40,460 nucleotides of DNA from DASQPJ01 sp036268355. GTDB taxonomy: Bacteria > Actinomycetota > Actinomycetes > Sporichthyales > Sporichthyaceae. A program made the position numbers and the translations under genes. Shown one piece after another: positions 7,777 through 15,878 of the stretch; position 1 is the stretch's first letter; every line of letters begins with the position of its first letter. Location: contig DATAUG010000218.1 in assembly GCA_036268355.1 (NCBI GenBank), positions 1 through 40,460 on the forward strand, written 5' to 3'. The notes below the pieces were generated by a model, which was not told the origin of the DNA, made no database searches, and worked only from the letters and a program-made list of their open reading frames with translations.

Positions 7777-8066
7777 CACATGTGCGGGACGTCGTCGGGG
7801 ATCACGTAGAAGGTCGGATGCCGATACACCTTGTCGCCGGAGGGCGCGAAGAACGGGTCCTTCTCATCGGGGCTGGAGGCGGTGATGTCCGCGGCAGCGA
7901 CCACCCAGATGCTCACGCCCTCGTTGCGCCGCGTGTACAGGTCGCGGGCGTGCCGCAGGGCCATCTGCGCGTCGGCCGCGTGCAGGCTGCCGACGTGCAC
8001 GTGGTTCAGGCCGCGCTTGCCGCGCAGGAACACCTCGTACAGCGGCCATTCCGCGCGGACGGTCAT
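7776..8066 (-). CDS. paaB: Phenylacetyl-CoA epoxidase subunit PaaB
   Basis: A 96-residue protein of the usual PaaB size, with the family pattern WPLYEVFLRGKRGLNHVHVGS at the start and FYVIPDDV at the end. PaaB bridges PaaAC units in the oxygenase complex. Its ATG overlaps the paaA stop by 4 bases, and its stop overlaps the paaC start, so translation of the operon is tightly coupled. Confidence 0.96.
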   Translation of the reverse strand: MTVRAEWPLYEVFLRGKRGLNHVHVGSLHAADAQMALRHARDLYTRRNEGVSIWVVAAADITASSPDEKDPFFAPSGDKVYRHPTFYVIPDDVPHM

Positions 8067-9004
8067 TGAAGGGCTCGCTTCGCCGCGTGGGCCAACGCCG
8101 CCTCGCGGACCCAGTCCCCGTCGTCGTGGGCAGCCTTCCGGTGCTCGATCCGCGCGGTGTTGCAGGGCCCGTTGCCCTTCAGCACCGCCGCGAACTCGGA
8201 CCAGTCGACCTCGCCGAAGTCGTAGTGCCCGCGCGCGTCGTTCCACCGCAGGTCCGGGTCGGGCAGCGTGACCCCCAACTTCTCGGCCTGCGGAACGCTC
8301 ATGTCCACGAAGCGCTGCCGCAATTCGTCGTTGGTGTGCCGCTTGACGCCCCAGGCCATCGACTGCGCGGTGTTCGGGGAACGGTCGTCGGGCGGGCCGA
8401 ACATCATCAGCGACGGCCACCAGAACCGGTTCGTGGCATCCTGGACCATCTCCCGTTGCGCCCGCGTCCCACGCATCATCGTCAGCAGCAGCTCGTAGCC
8501 CTGCCGTTGGTGGAACGACTCCTCCTTGCAGATGCGGATCATCGCCCGGGCGTAGGGCCCGTATGAAGAACGGCACAGCGGTACCTGGTTGCAGATCGCC
8601 GCGCCGTCGACCAGCCACCCGATCACGCCGACGTCGGCATAGCTCAGCGTCGGGTAGTTGAAGATCGAGGAGTACTTCTGCCGCCCGGAGAGCAGCTTCT
8701 CGGTGAGGTCGGCCCGGTCGGCGCCCAGGGTCTCGGCGGCGCTGTACAGGTACATGCCGTGGCCGGCCTCGTCCTGAACCTTGGCGATCAGGATCGCCTT
8801 GCGGCGCAGCGACGGTGCCCGGGTGATCCAGTTCCCCTCCGGTTGCATCCCGATGATCTCGGAATGGGCGTGCTGGGCGATCTGCCGGATCATCGTGGCC
8901 CGGTAGGCCTCCGGCATCCAGTCGCGCGGCTCGATCCGTCGGTCGTGGGCGACGATCGCGTCGAAATGGGTCGCCAGTTCATGCTCGGACGAGACCGTGG
9001 TCAT
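8063..9004 (-). CDS. paaA: Phenylacetyl-CoA epoxidase catalytic subunit PaaA
   Basis: A 313-residue catalytic diiron subunit that inserts oxygen into the phenylacetyl-CoA ring to give the 1,2-epoxide. Ligand motifs are visible: E-x-x-H in KVQDEAGHGMYLYS (first half) and E-x-x-H in CKEESFHQRQGYELL (second half), along with AEPEGNW-like substrate-pocket residues in IGMQPEGNWITRAPS. Length and sequence are standard. The ATG at 9004 has no Shine-Dalgarno sequence but sits 6 bases after a TAAATT -10 element, indicating a leaderless mRNA and a promoter of its own. The monooxygenase coupling protein ends 91 bp upstream on the same strand. Confidence 0.97.
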   Translation of the reverse strand: MTTVSSEHELATHFDAIVAHDRRIEPRDWMPEAYRATMIRQIAQHAHSEIIGMQPEGNWITRAPSLRRKAILIAKVQDEAGHGMYLYSAAETLGADRADLTEKLLSGRQKYSSIFNYPTLSYADVGVIGWLVDGAAICNQVPLCRSSYGPYARAMIRICKEESFHQRQGYELLLTMMRGTRAQREMVQDATNRFWWPSLMMFGPPDDRSPNTAQSMAWGVKRHTNDELRQRFVDMSVPQAEKLGVTLPDPDLRWNDARGHYDFGEVDWSEFAAVLKGNGPCNTARIEHRKAAHDDGDWVREAALAHAAKRALQ

Positions 9005-9010
9005 GAATTC

Positions 9011-9016
9011 AATTTA
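9011..9016 (-). promoter_or_regulatory. Leaderless-type -10 element of paaA
   Basis: TAAATT on the minus strand ends 6 bases before the paaA ATG in an A/T-rich pocket of otherwise GC-rich DNA, and no ribosome binding site lies between. No good -35 is seen at 17-18 bp. It suggests the paa operon can be transcribed independently of the upstream monooxygenase genes. Confidence 0.55.
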
Positions 9017-9095
9017 CCGATCAGCACCGCGAACCGCGCAGTATCCGTCGGGCATCCGGACCGTAGGCGGCCCGGATGCCGGAGGCCGGTCGAGG

Positions 9096-9416
9096 CTACC
9101 CGGTCGGGTAGTGGTTCACGGCTCCGCCGCGGTCGGCGTGCACGGTGAAGTGGGTGTCGTCCTTGTCCGCGTAACCGACGAAGCTGGTCATGGTCACCAG
9201 CCACTTGCCCAGCGTGATCGGCGCGCCGAGCTCGGCCTCCACGGCAGCCATGTCGACGTGGATGTCGCCCCGGGACCGCAGCTTCCAGTACGGGCCCTCG
9301 TCCGTGACGTCGATCTCCTGGTCGCTGTTCTCCAAGGCGTCGATGGTGGCGTCGGCGTCCGGGCCCTTCATCAGGACCAGCACCGTGCGGAACTCCTGAT
9401 CGGTCGGCGCCGCCAT
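9096..9416 (-). CDS. Soluble diiron monooxygenase coupling/effector protein (MmoB/DmpM family)
   Basis: A 106-residue protein of the MmoB/DmpM size. The order of secondary-structure patterns fits: FRTVLVLMKGPDADATIDAL, IDVTDEGPYWKLRSRGDIHVDMAAVEAELG, then PITLGKWLVTMTSFVGYA. In this family the cofactorless effector docks on the hydroxylase and gates oxygen activation and substrate access. Its ATG overlaps the beta-subunit stop by 4 bases. It is the last gene of the reductase-alpha-beta-coupling order. Confidence 0.92.
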   Translation of the reverse strand: MAAPTDQEFRTVLVLMKGPDADATIDALENSDQEIDVTDEGPYWKLRSRGDIHVDMAAVEAELGAPITLGKWLVTMTSFVGYADKDDTHFTVHADRGGAVNHYPTG

Positions 9417-10456
9417 CAGGCCCCGCCTCCAGCCACGCCGAGTCCGGTGACGAGTTTGTACTGGGCCACCACCGCGGCGTCCACCGCGGAGTCGAATATC
9501 TCGACCAAGCGAGGAACGGCCGCGTAGACCTCGGCGATCGGGGCGACCGCATCGACCGCCTTCGTCGTCCAGTGCGCGATCCAGTCGCTGATGACCCGTC
9601 GGTTCTCGGTCGCGGCAGGCACGTCGGCGGCGGTGACCATTCGGACGAGCTCCGCGGCCCACTCGGCCTCCCGCCGCCGGTCGCGATCGAAGGAAGCCAC
9701 GATCAGCTTGGAGACCACGTCGCCGTGGACGGGCGCGTGCCGGAGCAGATCGCTGACCCCGACCTTCGAGACGATCGCGTCGAAGCAGAGGTTGGTGGCG
9801 ATGATCGTCTCGCACCAGTCCTTGACCCCGAAGGAGATTTCCTCGACCAGTCGCCGCAGCGGTTGGTAGCGGTCCCAGTCCAGCCAGGCGGCCTTGGCGC
9901 CGGTCGCGTCGAAGCCGGGGACGTTCTCCTCCAGCGCCAACATCCAGTGCACGATGTCCTGCGAGTGCCGGGCCCGGTCGAAGGTCTCGAACAGCATCGA
10001 GGCCACCACGGTGTCCGACAGGCCTTCCCGCGACGCCGAGAACATCCCGCGGTAGAGGCCGTACTCGACGAACGACCAGACCGCGTAATGGTCCTGCAGC
10101 ACCACGGTGGCCCAGGTCGGGTCCAGCTCGGTGGCCAACGAGTCGGCCACGTCGACGGTCAACCGCTCGATCGCCCGTTCCTGCTCGGCCTGCATCCGCA
10201 TGTAGGGCCGCTGCCACAACGTCGAGGGGTCCCGGAAGTCGTGCCAGTCCGGATGCCGGAGCAGGGTGGACTCCTCGATGAACGCCGCCCGTCCGTCGGG
10301 GGTGCGCAGGTACGAGTTGCCCTTGTCCCACCAGTTGCCCAGCTTCGGCTGAACGTGCAGGTTCACCGCCTCGTACTCACTCGGGCGCTTCTTGCGCGAG
10401 TTGATGTACGTGAAGTCGCGAGGCAACTTCCCCGTGGTGGGGGCGGCGCTGCTCAC
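9416..10456 (-). CDS. Soluble diiron monooxygenase hydroxylase beta subunit
   Basis: A 346-residue ferritin-like subunit of the (alpha-beta-gamma or alpha-beta)2 hydroxylase family. Typical segments include QAEQERAIERLTV, VVLQDHYAVWSFVEYGLYRG and FETFDRARHSQDIVHWML. It lacks a full catalytic iron site, as usual for the beta chain, and supports the alpha subunit. The GTG at 10456 overlaps the alpha stop by 4 bases (GTGA); the frame is open further upstream, but only inside the alpha gene. Confidence 0.92.
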   Translation of the reverse strand: MSSAAPTTGKLPRDFTYINSRKKRPSEYEAVNLHVQPKLGNWWDKGNSYLRTPDGRAAFIEESTLLRHPDWHDFRDPSTLWQRPYMRMQAEQERAIERLTVDVADSLATELDPTWATVVLQDHYAVWSFVEYGLYRGMFSASREGLSDTVVASMLFETFDRARHSQDIVHWMLALEENVPGFDATGAKAAWLDWDRYQPLRRLVEEISFGVKDWCETIIATNLCFDAIVSKVGVSDLLRHAPVHGDVVSKLIVASFDRDRRREAEWAAELVRMVTAADVPAATENRRVISDWIAHWTTKAVDAVAPIAEVYAAVPRLVEIFDSAVDAAVVAQYKLVTGLGVAGGGA

Positions 10457-12042
10457 GGGGTCGCCGCGACCGGCTCGGCGGGCTTCAGCGCCAGGGTGCC
10501 GTCGGCCTGCTTGACCAACTCCGGTGCGTCCTTGACGTTCTTGAGCGGGTTGGTGATCTCGAAATTCAACCGGGCGACGTCGTCGACCGTCCACATGTGC
10601 GCGTCGGGCTTGGTGTGCGGCTGGGCGATCAGTGTCTTGCCGTCCTCCCGCAGCAGGTCGCGGGTGACGACGAACTCCTCGAGCCCGGTGCCGTCCCACA
10701 ACTCGTCCCAGAGCATCGTCGCCTCGTAGCGTTCCGGCTGCTGGCAGAAGATCTCCTCGCACGCGTTCGAGCAGAACGCGTGGTTGCGCCCGGCGTAGGA
10801 ACGCACCCGCTCGGTCGACTCGTCGATGCGCGGGAAGACGGTCGGCAACGCACACGTGCGGCAGAAGAACGGCCGCTGCGACAGACCCTGCAGCGGAATC
10901 ATCTCCATGCTCGGGTCCTCCAGGCAGTTGAAGGCCTCCCAGAACTGCCCGTAGATGTCGTACCAACCGGGGTACTGGTTCTCCATCCACTCCATGTGCT
11001 GCGGGGTCATCGTCGGCCACCGCCAGTAGTGCAGCGGCCACGACGCCGCCGCGACCATGGCCGCGGTGTGCCCGGCCCACTTCAACCGCTCCGCTGCCTC
11101 GCCGAAGTACTTCGGCACCTGTAGACCGAACGGCTCCAGGGTCCCGATGTAGTTGCCGACCCAGTCGTCGGCGACCCATTCCTCCCAGAGCTTGTAATAA
11201 CACTTCTCCATCCGGCCGCGGCCGAAGTAGTCGAACAGCACGCTGATCAGCGGGTCCAGGAACACGTGTTGCTTCCAGAACGAGCGGTCGAAGTCCTGCT
11301 GCAGCATCGGCAGGTTGTCCGGCTCGGACAGGATCGTGGCCAGCGTCGCGTACCCGTTGGCCATGTGCCGGGCCTCGTCGGACTGGATCGACAGGAAGAC
11401 CCCAGGCGTGGCGTGGTCGCCGTTGAGGGCCGCGACCTGGGTCAGTGCCACGAACAACGGGTTGGTATACGCGGTCTCGCCGACCACCTGCAGCGAGAGC
11501 GCGCACTCCACCGGGTCGTTGACGTAGAAGTTGTCGAAGCACACCCGCCCGGCGCGGGCGAAGATGTTGTCGCCGCGCACCTTCATCCCGCGGTCGAAGC
11601 CGCAGGGGTCGGCGGCGTTCTTGGCGAAGTACCGCATCAGGTACATCTGCTGGTTGAGGTGCCGCCGCTCGTCCATCGCCTGCGCCAGATACCCGGCCCG
11701 CAGCTCCGCGTTCTCGACGGTGTCGACCAGCATCGACTGGCACTTCTCCGCCCCGTACTCGGCGTAGACGATGATCGGCAACGCCAGCTTCAGGCCCTCC
11801 AGCCAGCCGGTGTCCGCGTCCTTGGCCCCGGCCGTGCGCGAGAGAACGTCCTCGAAGCCGCCGTACTGCCGGTCGTCCTTCTCCTGCTCCATGGTCAGGT
11901 ACTCGCGCACCAGCGTCCGGAACGGGTCCTTGGTCTTGCGCGGCAACTTGTACCGGGTCGGATACCGGGGCTGATGCTCCACGTACGAGGGCGTCCACTC
12001 CACTGCCTTGACGCGATCGTGCGCAGCCACGAGTGAGGGCAT
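10453..12042 (-). CDS. Soluble diiron monooxygenase hydroxylase alpha (catalytic) subunit
   Basis: A 529-residue catalytic subunit. The six-residue carboxylate-bridged diiron site is legible: E95 (YAEYGA), E125-x-x-H128 (DERRH), E189 (VGET) and E223-x-x-H226 (SDEARH). At residues 394-428 a CRTC...CSNAC arrangement resembles the YHS-type cysteine motif found near the C-terminus of phenol/toluene-type hydroxylases. The enzyme should hydroxylate or epoxidise a hydrocarbon using O2 and electrons from the adjacent reductase. The ATG at 12042 has a GGAGGA ribosome binding site. It resembles the short-alkane/propane-type and phenol-type branches; I cannot assign the subgroup or substrate by eye. A 109-bp gap, with a CCGCGGCCGCGG palindrome at 12070-12081, separates it from the reductase gene. 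Confidence 0.95.
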   Translation of the reverse strand: MPSLVAAHDRVKAVEWTPSYVEHQPRYPTRYKLPRKTKDPFRTLVREYLTMEQEKDDRQYGGFEDVLSRTAGAKDADTGWLEGLKLALPIIVYAEYGAEKCQSMLVDTVENAELRAGYLAQAMDERRHLNQQMYLMRYFAKNAADPCGFDRGMKVRGDNIFARAGRVCFDNFYVNDPVECALSLQVVGETAYTNPLFVALTQVAALNGDHATPGVFLSIQSDEARHMANGYATLATILSEPDNLPMLQQDFDRSFWKQHVFLDPLISVLFDYFGRGRMEKCYYKLWEEWVADDWVGNYIGTLEPFGLQVPKYFGEAAERLKWAGHTAAMVAAASWPLHYWRWPTMTPQHMEWMENQYPGWYDIYGQFWEAFNCLEDPSMEMIPLQGLSQRPFFCRTCALPTVFPRIDESTERVRSYAGRNHAFCSNACEEIFCQQPERYEATMLWDELWDGTGLEEFVVTRDLLREDGKTLIAQPHTKPDAHMWTVDDVARLNFEITNPLKNVKDAPELVKQADGTLALKPAEPVAATP

Positions 12043-12151
12043 GAATCCTCCACCTGCCGTAAGTTTTGACCGCGGCCGCGGGACATCGGCGACGGTTCCG
12101 GCCGATCGTGCCACGGAAGCCGGCCGGCGGTCTCCTGCCGGAACGGACAGA

Positions 12152-13183
12152 TCACGACCCTGTGGTTTCTCCGGTTGATACGAAAGCGTCGAAGTAGACG
12201 TTCTGCGGGCGCACACCACGGGAGACCAGCAGGTCGCGGGCGGCGTCGATCATCGCCGGCGGGCCGCACAGGTAGGCGTCAGCGACCCAGGAGTCCCGGG
12301 CCGCGGCCAGCGCGTCGGTGACCAGGCCGCTCGCCCCGGTCCAGCCCGCGGGCGGTTGCTGCACGACCGGCACGAAGGTCAGGTTGAGGTCCTCGGCAAG
12401 CGCGGCGATGTCGTCCAGCGCGTACAGATCCTCGACGGTGCGGGCGCCGAAGAACAGCGTGACCGGCCGCTCGGAGCGCTTTCGGGCCAGGTCGATCAGC
12501 ATCGCCAGCAGCGGCGCCAGCCCGGACCCGCCCGCGACCATCACCAACTCCCGGTGGGACAGCCGGATCGCCAGCGCCCCGAACGGACCGGCCACCTCCA
12601 CCGCGTCGCCCGGTCGGGCGGCCTGCTCCAGGTACCCGGAGAACGCTCCGCCCGGCAGGACCTTGCAGATCAGCTCGATCCGATCGGCGTCGGCCGATCC
12701 GTTCGCCATCGAGAACGACCGCGCCGCCGTGCCCCCCGGAACGATGACGTTGACGAACTGCCCCGCCACGAACGGCATCGACCCGGTGGGGGCGTGCCGC
12801 AGCACAACCTTGCGGATGTCCGGGGTCAGTGCGGTGATCGACTCGACCGTCATCGGGTAACGGGCCGTGGCGTCCCCGCGGTGGAACTCGTCCTCGTCGA
12901 GGTTCATCGCGGCCACGTCGATCACACAGTCGTCGACCGGGTAGCTCTGGCAGACCAGGATCGTCCCGGCGTCGCGCTCCCCCGGCGGCAGCGCGTAGTT
13001 CGAGGCGGTGATGTCGACCTCGCCGTCGACCACCTGCACCTTGCAGGTCCCACAGCCGCCGTGCTTGCAGCCGTACCGGAGGTAAACGCGGTTACGCAGC
13101 GCGGCCTCGAGGATCGTCTCGTCCTCGCCGCAGTCGAATGTGTGGCCGAACGGCTCGACCCGAATGTCGTACACGGCGGTCAC
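12152..13183 (-). CDS. Monooxygenase NADH reductase component ([2Fe-2S]/FAD)
   Basis: A 343-residue electron-transfer protein. An N-terminal plant-type ferredoxin has cysteines 39, 44, 47 and 78 (CKHGGCGTC, LVCQSY). It is followed by an FAD domain (ARSFSMAN) and an NAD domain (MVAGGSGLAPLLAML, AYLCGPPAMID). This FeS-FAD-NAD order is that of MmoC/DmpP/PrmB-type reductases. The GTG at 13183 is the most sensible start for the ferredoxin domain; the ribosome binding site is weak. It is first in the gene order, unlike propane monooxygenase operons where the reductase usually follows alpha. A perfect 18-bp palindrome lies just upstream. Confidence 0.93.
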   Translation of the reverse strand: MTAVYDIRVEPFGHTFDCGEDETILEAALRNRVYLRYGCKHGGCGTCKVQVVDGEVDITASNYALPPGERDAGTILVCQSYPVDDCVIDVAAMNLDEDEFHRGDATARYPMTVESITALTPDIRKVVLRHAPTGSMPFVAGQFVNVIVPGGTAARSFSMANGSADADRIELICKVLPGGAFSGYLEQAARPGDAVEVAGPFGALAIRLSHRELVMVAGGSGLAPLLAMLIDLARKRSERPVTLFFGARTVEDLYALDDIAALAEDLNLTFVPVVQQPPAGWTGASGLVTDALAAARDSWVADAYLCGPPAMIDAARDLLVSRGVRPQNVYFDAFVSTGETTGS

Positions 13184-13204
13184 CCAATCACGACATGCCC
13201 GGCA

Positions 13205-13222
13205 GCGCATCGGCCGATGCGC
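13205..13222. promoter_or_regulatory. Perfect 18-bp palindrome in the divergent monooxygenase/DsbA gap
   Basis: GCGCATCGG followed directly by its reverse complement CCGATGCGC. It lies 22 bp upstream of the reductase start (minus strand) and 49 bp upstream of the DsbA-like start (plus strand), in an 87-bp divergent gap. Position and symmetry suggest a binding site for a dimeric regulator acting on one or both genes. No regulator gene is adjacent. Confidence 0.6.
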
Positions 13223-13270
13223 AGGAGCCCGCCGCCGGCGGTTTTCCGGTCCGGGGCGCAAACTGGCCCG

Positions 13271-14161
13271 ATGATTTGGATCGAAGCCGTCGAGATCACC
13301 GACCCGGCATGCGGATTCGCCTGGGGGACCGAGCCGAAGTACCGGCGGCTGCACTGGCAGTACGGCGAACTGATCCGCGGTTGGCGGCGGGTGATGACCG
13401 GGATTTTCGCCCCGGGCTGGCGGGCGCAGGTCGGGTTCCCGGAGGACGAGGTGGCGGCGTGCACGGCGTACGAGGCGTTCCTGGCGCCCATCGCGGCGCT
13501 GACCGGCATGCCGTACCCGATTCCGGTGCACCACGTGATGGCCTCGAGCGAGGACGCGTGCCGGGTTGCGATCGCGGCGGCGACGCAGGGTCCGGCGGTG
13601 GGCGACGCGGTGCTGCGGCGGCTGCGGGAGAGCTGGTTCGTGGCCGGCCGCCCGGCGGACACCGTGGAGCGTGGGACGGCCGCGGCCGCGGGCGTCCCGG
13701 GGCTGGATCTCGACCAGTTGGCGCGCGACCTCGCCGACCCCGCCACCGAGAAGGCCTGGCAGGCCGACTGGGAGGAGGCCAGGCAGCCGAACGACTACGT
13801 CCGCAATGTGCCGGACCGACGGCCCGGAATGGGTGCCGCCCAGGAGCAGAACGGCCGGCAGCGCTACGGCCTGCCGTGCCTGAACCTGACCGGGCCGGCC
13901 GGCGGGGCCACGGTGGCCGGGTGGCGCGACTGGGTCGACTGGGAGAAGGCCATCGAGACGGTCTGCCCGGGCGCGGTCGCCGCCGCCCGACCGCTGCCGA
14001 CCCCGGCGCAGGCGTTCGCGACCTGGCCGACGTGGGCGTTGGCCGAGCTCGACGAGCTCTGCGGACCCGGCGCCGAACCACCCGCGGGGACGGTCGAGCA
14101 CCGACGCCCCGGCGGGACCATGTGGCTAACGGAGCAGGAAGCGGCCCACCGAGCCCCCTGA
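13271..14161 (+). CDS. DsbA/FrnE-like thioredoxin-fold protein lacking the CxxC motif
   Basis: A 296-residue protein. The N-terminus, EAVEITDPACGFAWGTEP, matches the start of FrnE/DsbA-family thioredoxin folds, which usually read DPxCPWCWGTEP. Here the CxxC position is C-G-F-A, so only the first cysteine (C14) remains and disulfide exchange by the classical route is unlikely. A helical insert (residues ~55-200) and EARQPNDYVRNVPD follow. The family also includes glutathione-dependent isomerases such as 2-hydroxychromene-2-carboxylate isomerase, so a catabolic isomerase is an alternative. There is no signal peptide, so it is cytoplasmic. It is divergent from the monooxygenase operon and followed by a 21-bp hairpin. 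Confidence 0.8.
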   Translation: MIWIEAVEITDPACGFAWGTEPKYRRLHWQYGELIRGWRRVMTGIFAPGWRAQVGFPEDEVAACTAYEAFLAPIAALTGMPYPIPVHHVMASSEDACRVAIAAATQGPAVGDAVLRRLRESWFVAGRPADTVERGTAAAAGVPGLDLDQLARDLADPATEKAWQADWEEARQPNDYVRNVPDRRPGMGAAQEQNGRQRYGLPCLNLTGPAGGATVAGWRDWVDWEKAIETVCPGAVAAARPLPTPAQAFATWPTWALAELDELCGPGAEPPAGTVEHRRPGGTMWLTEQEAAHRAP

Positions 14162-14165
14162 AATC

Positions 14166-14218
14166 GCTTGCGTCCGGCTGACCCGAGGCTATTGGCGTCG
14201 GGTCAGCCGGACGCAAGC
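14166..14218. terminator. Very long perfect hairpin (21-bp stem) after the DsbA-like gene
   Basis: The 21 bases at 14166-14186 are exactly complementary to 14198-14218, around an 11-base loop. It begins five bases after the DsbA-like stop codon. No U-tract follows. The stem is long and flawless for a terminator; it may be a mobile palindromic repeat serving as one. Confidence 0.8.
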
Positions 14219-14287
14219 CTGTGGGGGTGGGACGGGTGGGAGGGGCTGGGCGTTCGGTGGCGCAGCGGCCTACGGCATGATCGGGGC

Positions 14288-14854
14288 ATGGCAGTCAGCT
14301 CCCACATGGTGGCCCTGGGTAGCCCGGCCCCGGATTTCTCGTTGCCGTCGATCGACGGGGACAAAGTCGCACTCGGCGACTTGAGCGCAGCGCCCGCGTT
14401 GCTGGTTGCGTTCCTGTGCAACCACTGCCCCTACGTGAAGCACATCGAGGCGGTCTTCGGACCGCTGGTCGCCGAACTGGCCACCGCGGGCCTGGCGACG
14501 GTTGCGATCTGCAGCAACGACACCGGGGCCTACCCGGACGACGGGCCGGACGGGCTGCGGGACCAGGCGGACCGTGCGGGGTTCACGTTCCCATACCTGA
14601 TGGACGAGTCGCAGTCGGTCGCGCTGGCCTACCGGGCCGCGTGCACCCCTGACCTGTTCCTCTACGACGCCGACCGGCGGCTGGCCTGGCGTGGCCAGTT
14701 CGACGAGTCCCGGCCCAGCCTGGACACCCCGGTGACCGGCGCGACGCTGCGGGCCGCCGCCGAGCACGTCCTCGCCGGCCATGCGGTACCCGAGCCGCAC
14801 GCCGCGTCGATCGGTTGTGGCATCAAGTGGAAGCCGGACAACCAACCGGCTTGA
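14288..14854 (+). CDS. Thioredoxin-fold redox protein (AhpC/TSA type, CNHCPYV)
   Basis: A 188-residue protein with a thioredoxin/peroxiredoxin-like fold: GSPAPDFSLPSIDG, then FLCNHCPYVKHIE carrying the CxxC redox pair, ICSNDTGAYPDDGPDGL, and TPDLFLYDADRRLAWRGQFDESRP. The CNHCPYVK signature marks a widespread group of stand-alone thioredoxin-like proteins whose physiological partner is not established. No signal peptide is seen, so it is cytoplasmic. The ATG at 14288 is used; an internal ATG at 14306 is possible. Its last 32 bases overlap the convergent oxidoreductase gene. Confidence 0.88.
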   Translation: MAVSSHMVALGSPAPDFSLPSIDGDKVALGDLSAAPALLVAFLCNHCPYVKHIEAVFGPLVAELATAGLATVAICSNDTGAYPDDGPDGLRDQADRAGFTFPYLMDESQSVALAYRAACTPDLFLYDADRRLAWRGQFDESRPSLDTPVTGATLRAAAEHVLAGHAVPEPHAASIGCGIKWKPDNQPA

Positions 14855-15863
14855 CCGCGGCGTCCTGGAACGCCGCCACCACCGCCGCCGACCGCGTCGG
14901 GTCCAGCGGCGGGGCGATCGTGACCTCGTCGAGCAGTTCGCCCCAGCGCGCCCTGACGAGCCCGGGGATCTCGTCCGGCTCGCCGGTGACGGCGAACGCG
15001 TCGAGCACCTCGGCGTCGATGCGCGCGGCCATGTCGTCCCAGCAGCCCTGCTTGGACAGCGCGTTGAGGTCGTCCTGCAACTCGCCCCACCCGTGGGCCT
15101 CGAGCACCGGTCGGTACGCCGGGGTCGAGGCGTAGAACGACACCCGGCGACGGACCCAGTCCGCGGCCCGCGCCCGCTCGGCGGCGGTCCATCCGGTGAT
15201 CACGAACACCCGCCCGGTGATCGCCACATCCTGGGTCTGACGCCCCGTCAGGTCCAGGCCGCGGCGCAACGCCGGCCGGGTGTGCGCCGTCACGTAGTGC
15301 GGCGTCGTGAACGGATGCAGGCTGACCCCGTCGGCCACCTCGCCGGCCAGTTCGCTCATCCGCTCCCCCACCGCTGCCAGGTGCACCCGGGGCGGACCGT
15401 ACGGACTGGGCTGGGGCGCGAAGTTCGGCGTCATCAGGGTGTGCCGGTGGAACTCGCCACGGAAGTCCAACTTCTCCCCGGTGTTCCAGCACGACCAGAT
15501 CGCCCGCAAGGCCGCCACGAACTCGCGCATCCGGTCCACCGGTCGCGACCACGCGACCCCGAAGCGGTTGACGATGTGGGCGCGCACCTGCGGGCCGAGG
15601 CCCAGCACGAACCGGCCCTGGGAGGCCACCTGCAGGTCGTGGGCAACGTGCGCCACCTGCAGCGGGTTGCGCGGGAACGCGACGACGATCGAGGTGCCCA
15701 ACTCCACCCGGGACGTGTGCTCGGCGCAGAGCACCAGTGGCAGGAACGGATCGTGCCGGTTCTCGTCGCTGTAGAGCACCGCGTAGCCGAGGTCTTCCAT
15801 CTCGCGGGCAGCCCGCGGGACATCGGCCAGAGCGATGTCCGTCAGCATGTGGCCCAGTCGCAT
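14823..15863 (-). CDS. F420-dependent-type LLM-class oxidoreductase
   Basis: A 346-residue TIM-barrel protein of the luciferase-like monooxygenase superfamily. Family landmarks are LYSDENRHDPFLPL, RVELGTSIVVAFPRNPLQVAH, ASQGRFVLGLGPQVRAH, and MREFVAALRAIW. The form (Gly-rich turn, no flavin-monooxygenase partner) is that of the actinobacterial F420-dependent oxidoreductases, close to the group annotated as TIGR03617. Substrate unknown; in context it may act on a hydroxylated or carbonyl intermediate. It follows the DUF4188-like gene by 15 bp on the same strand. Confidence 0.9.
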   Translation of the reverse strand: MRLGHMLTDIALADVPRAAREMEDLGYAVLYSDENRHDPFLPLVLCAEHTSRVELGTSIVVAFPRNPLQVAHVAHDLQVASQGRFVLGLGPQVRAHIVNRFGVAWSRPVDRMREFVAALRAIWSCWNTGEKLDFRGEFHRHTLMTPNFAPQPSPYGPPRVHLAAVGERMSELAGEVADGVSLHPFTTPHYVTAHTRPALRRGLDLTGRQTQDVAITGRVFVITGWTAAERARAADWVRRRVSFYASTPAYRPVLEAHGWGELQDDLNALSKQGCWDDMAARIDAEVLDAFAVTGEPDEIPGLVRARWGELLDEVTIAPPLDPTRSAAVVAAFQDAAVKPVGCPAST

Positions 15864-15878
15864 GTCAGGCGGCGCCCC

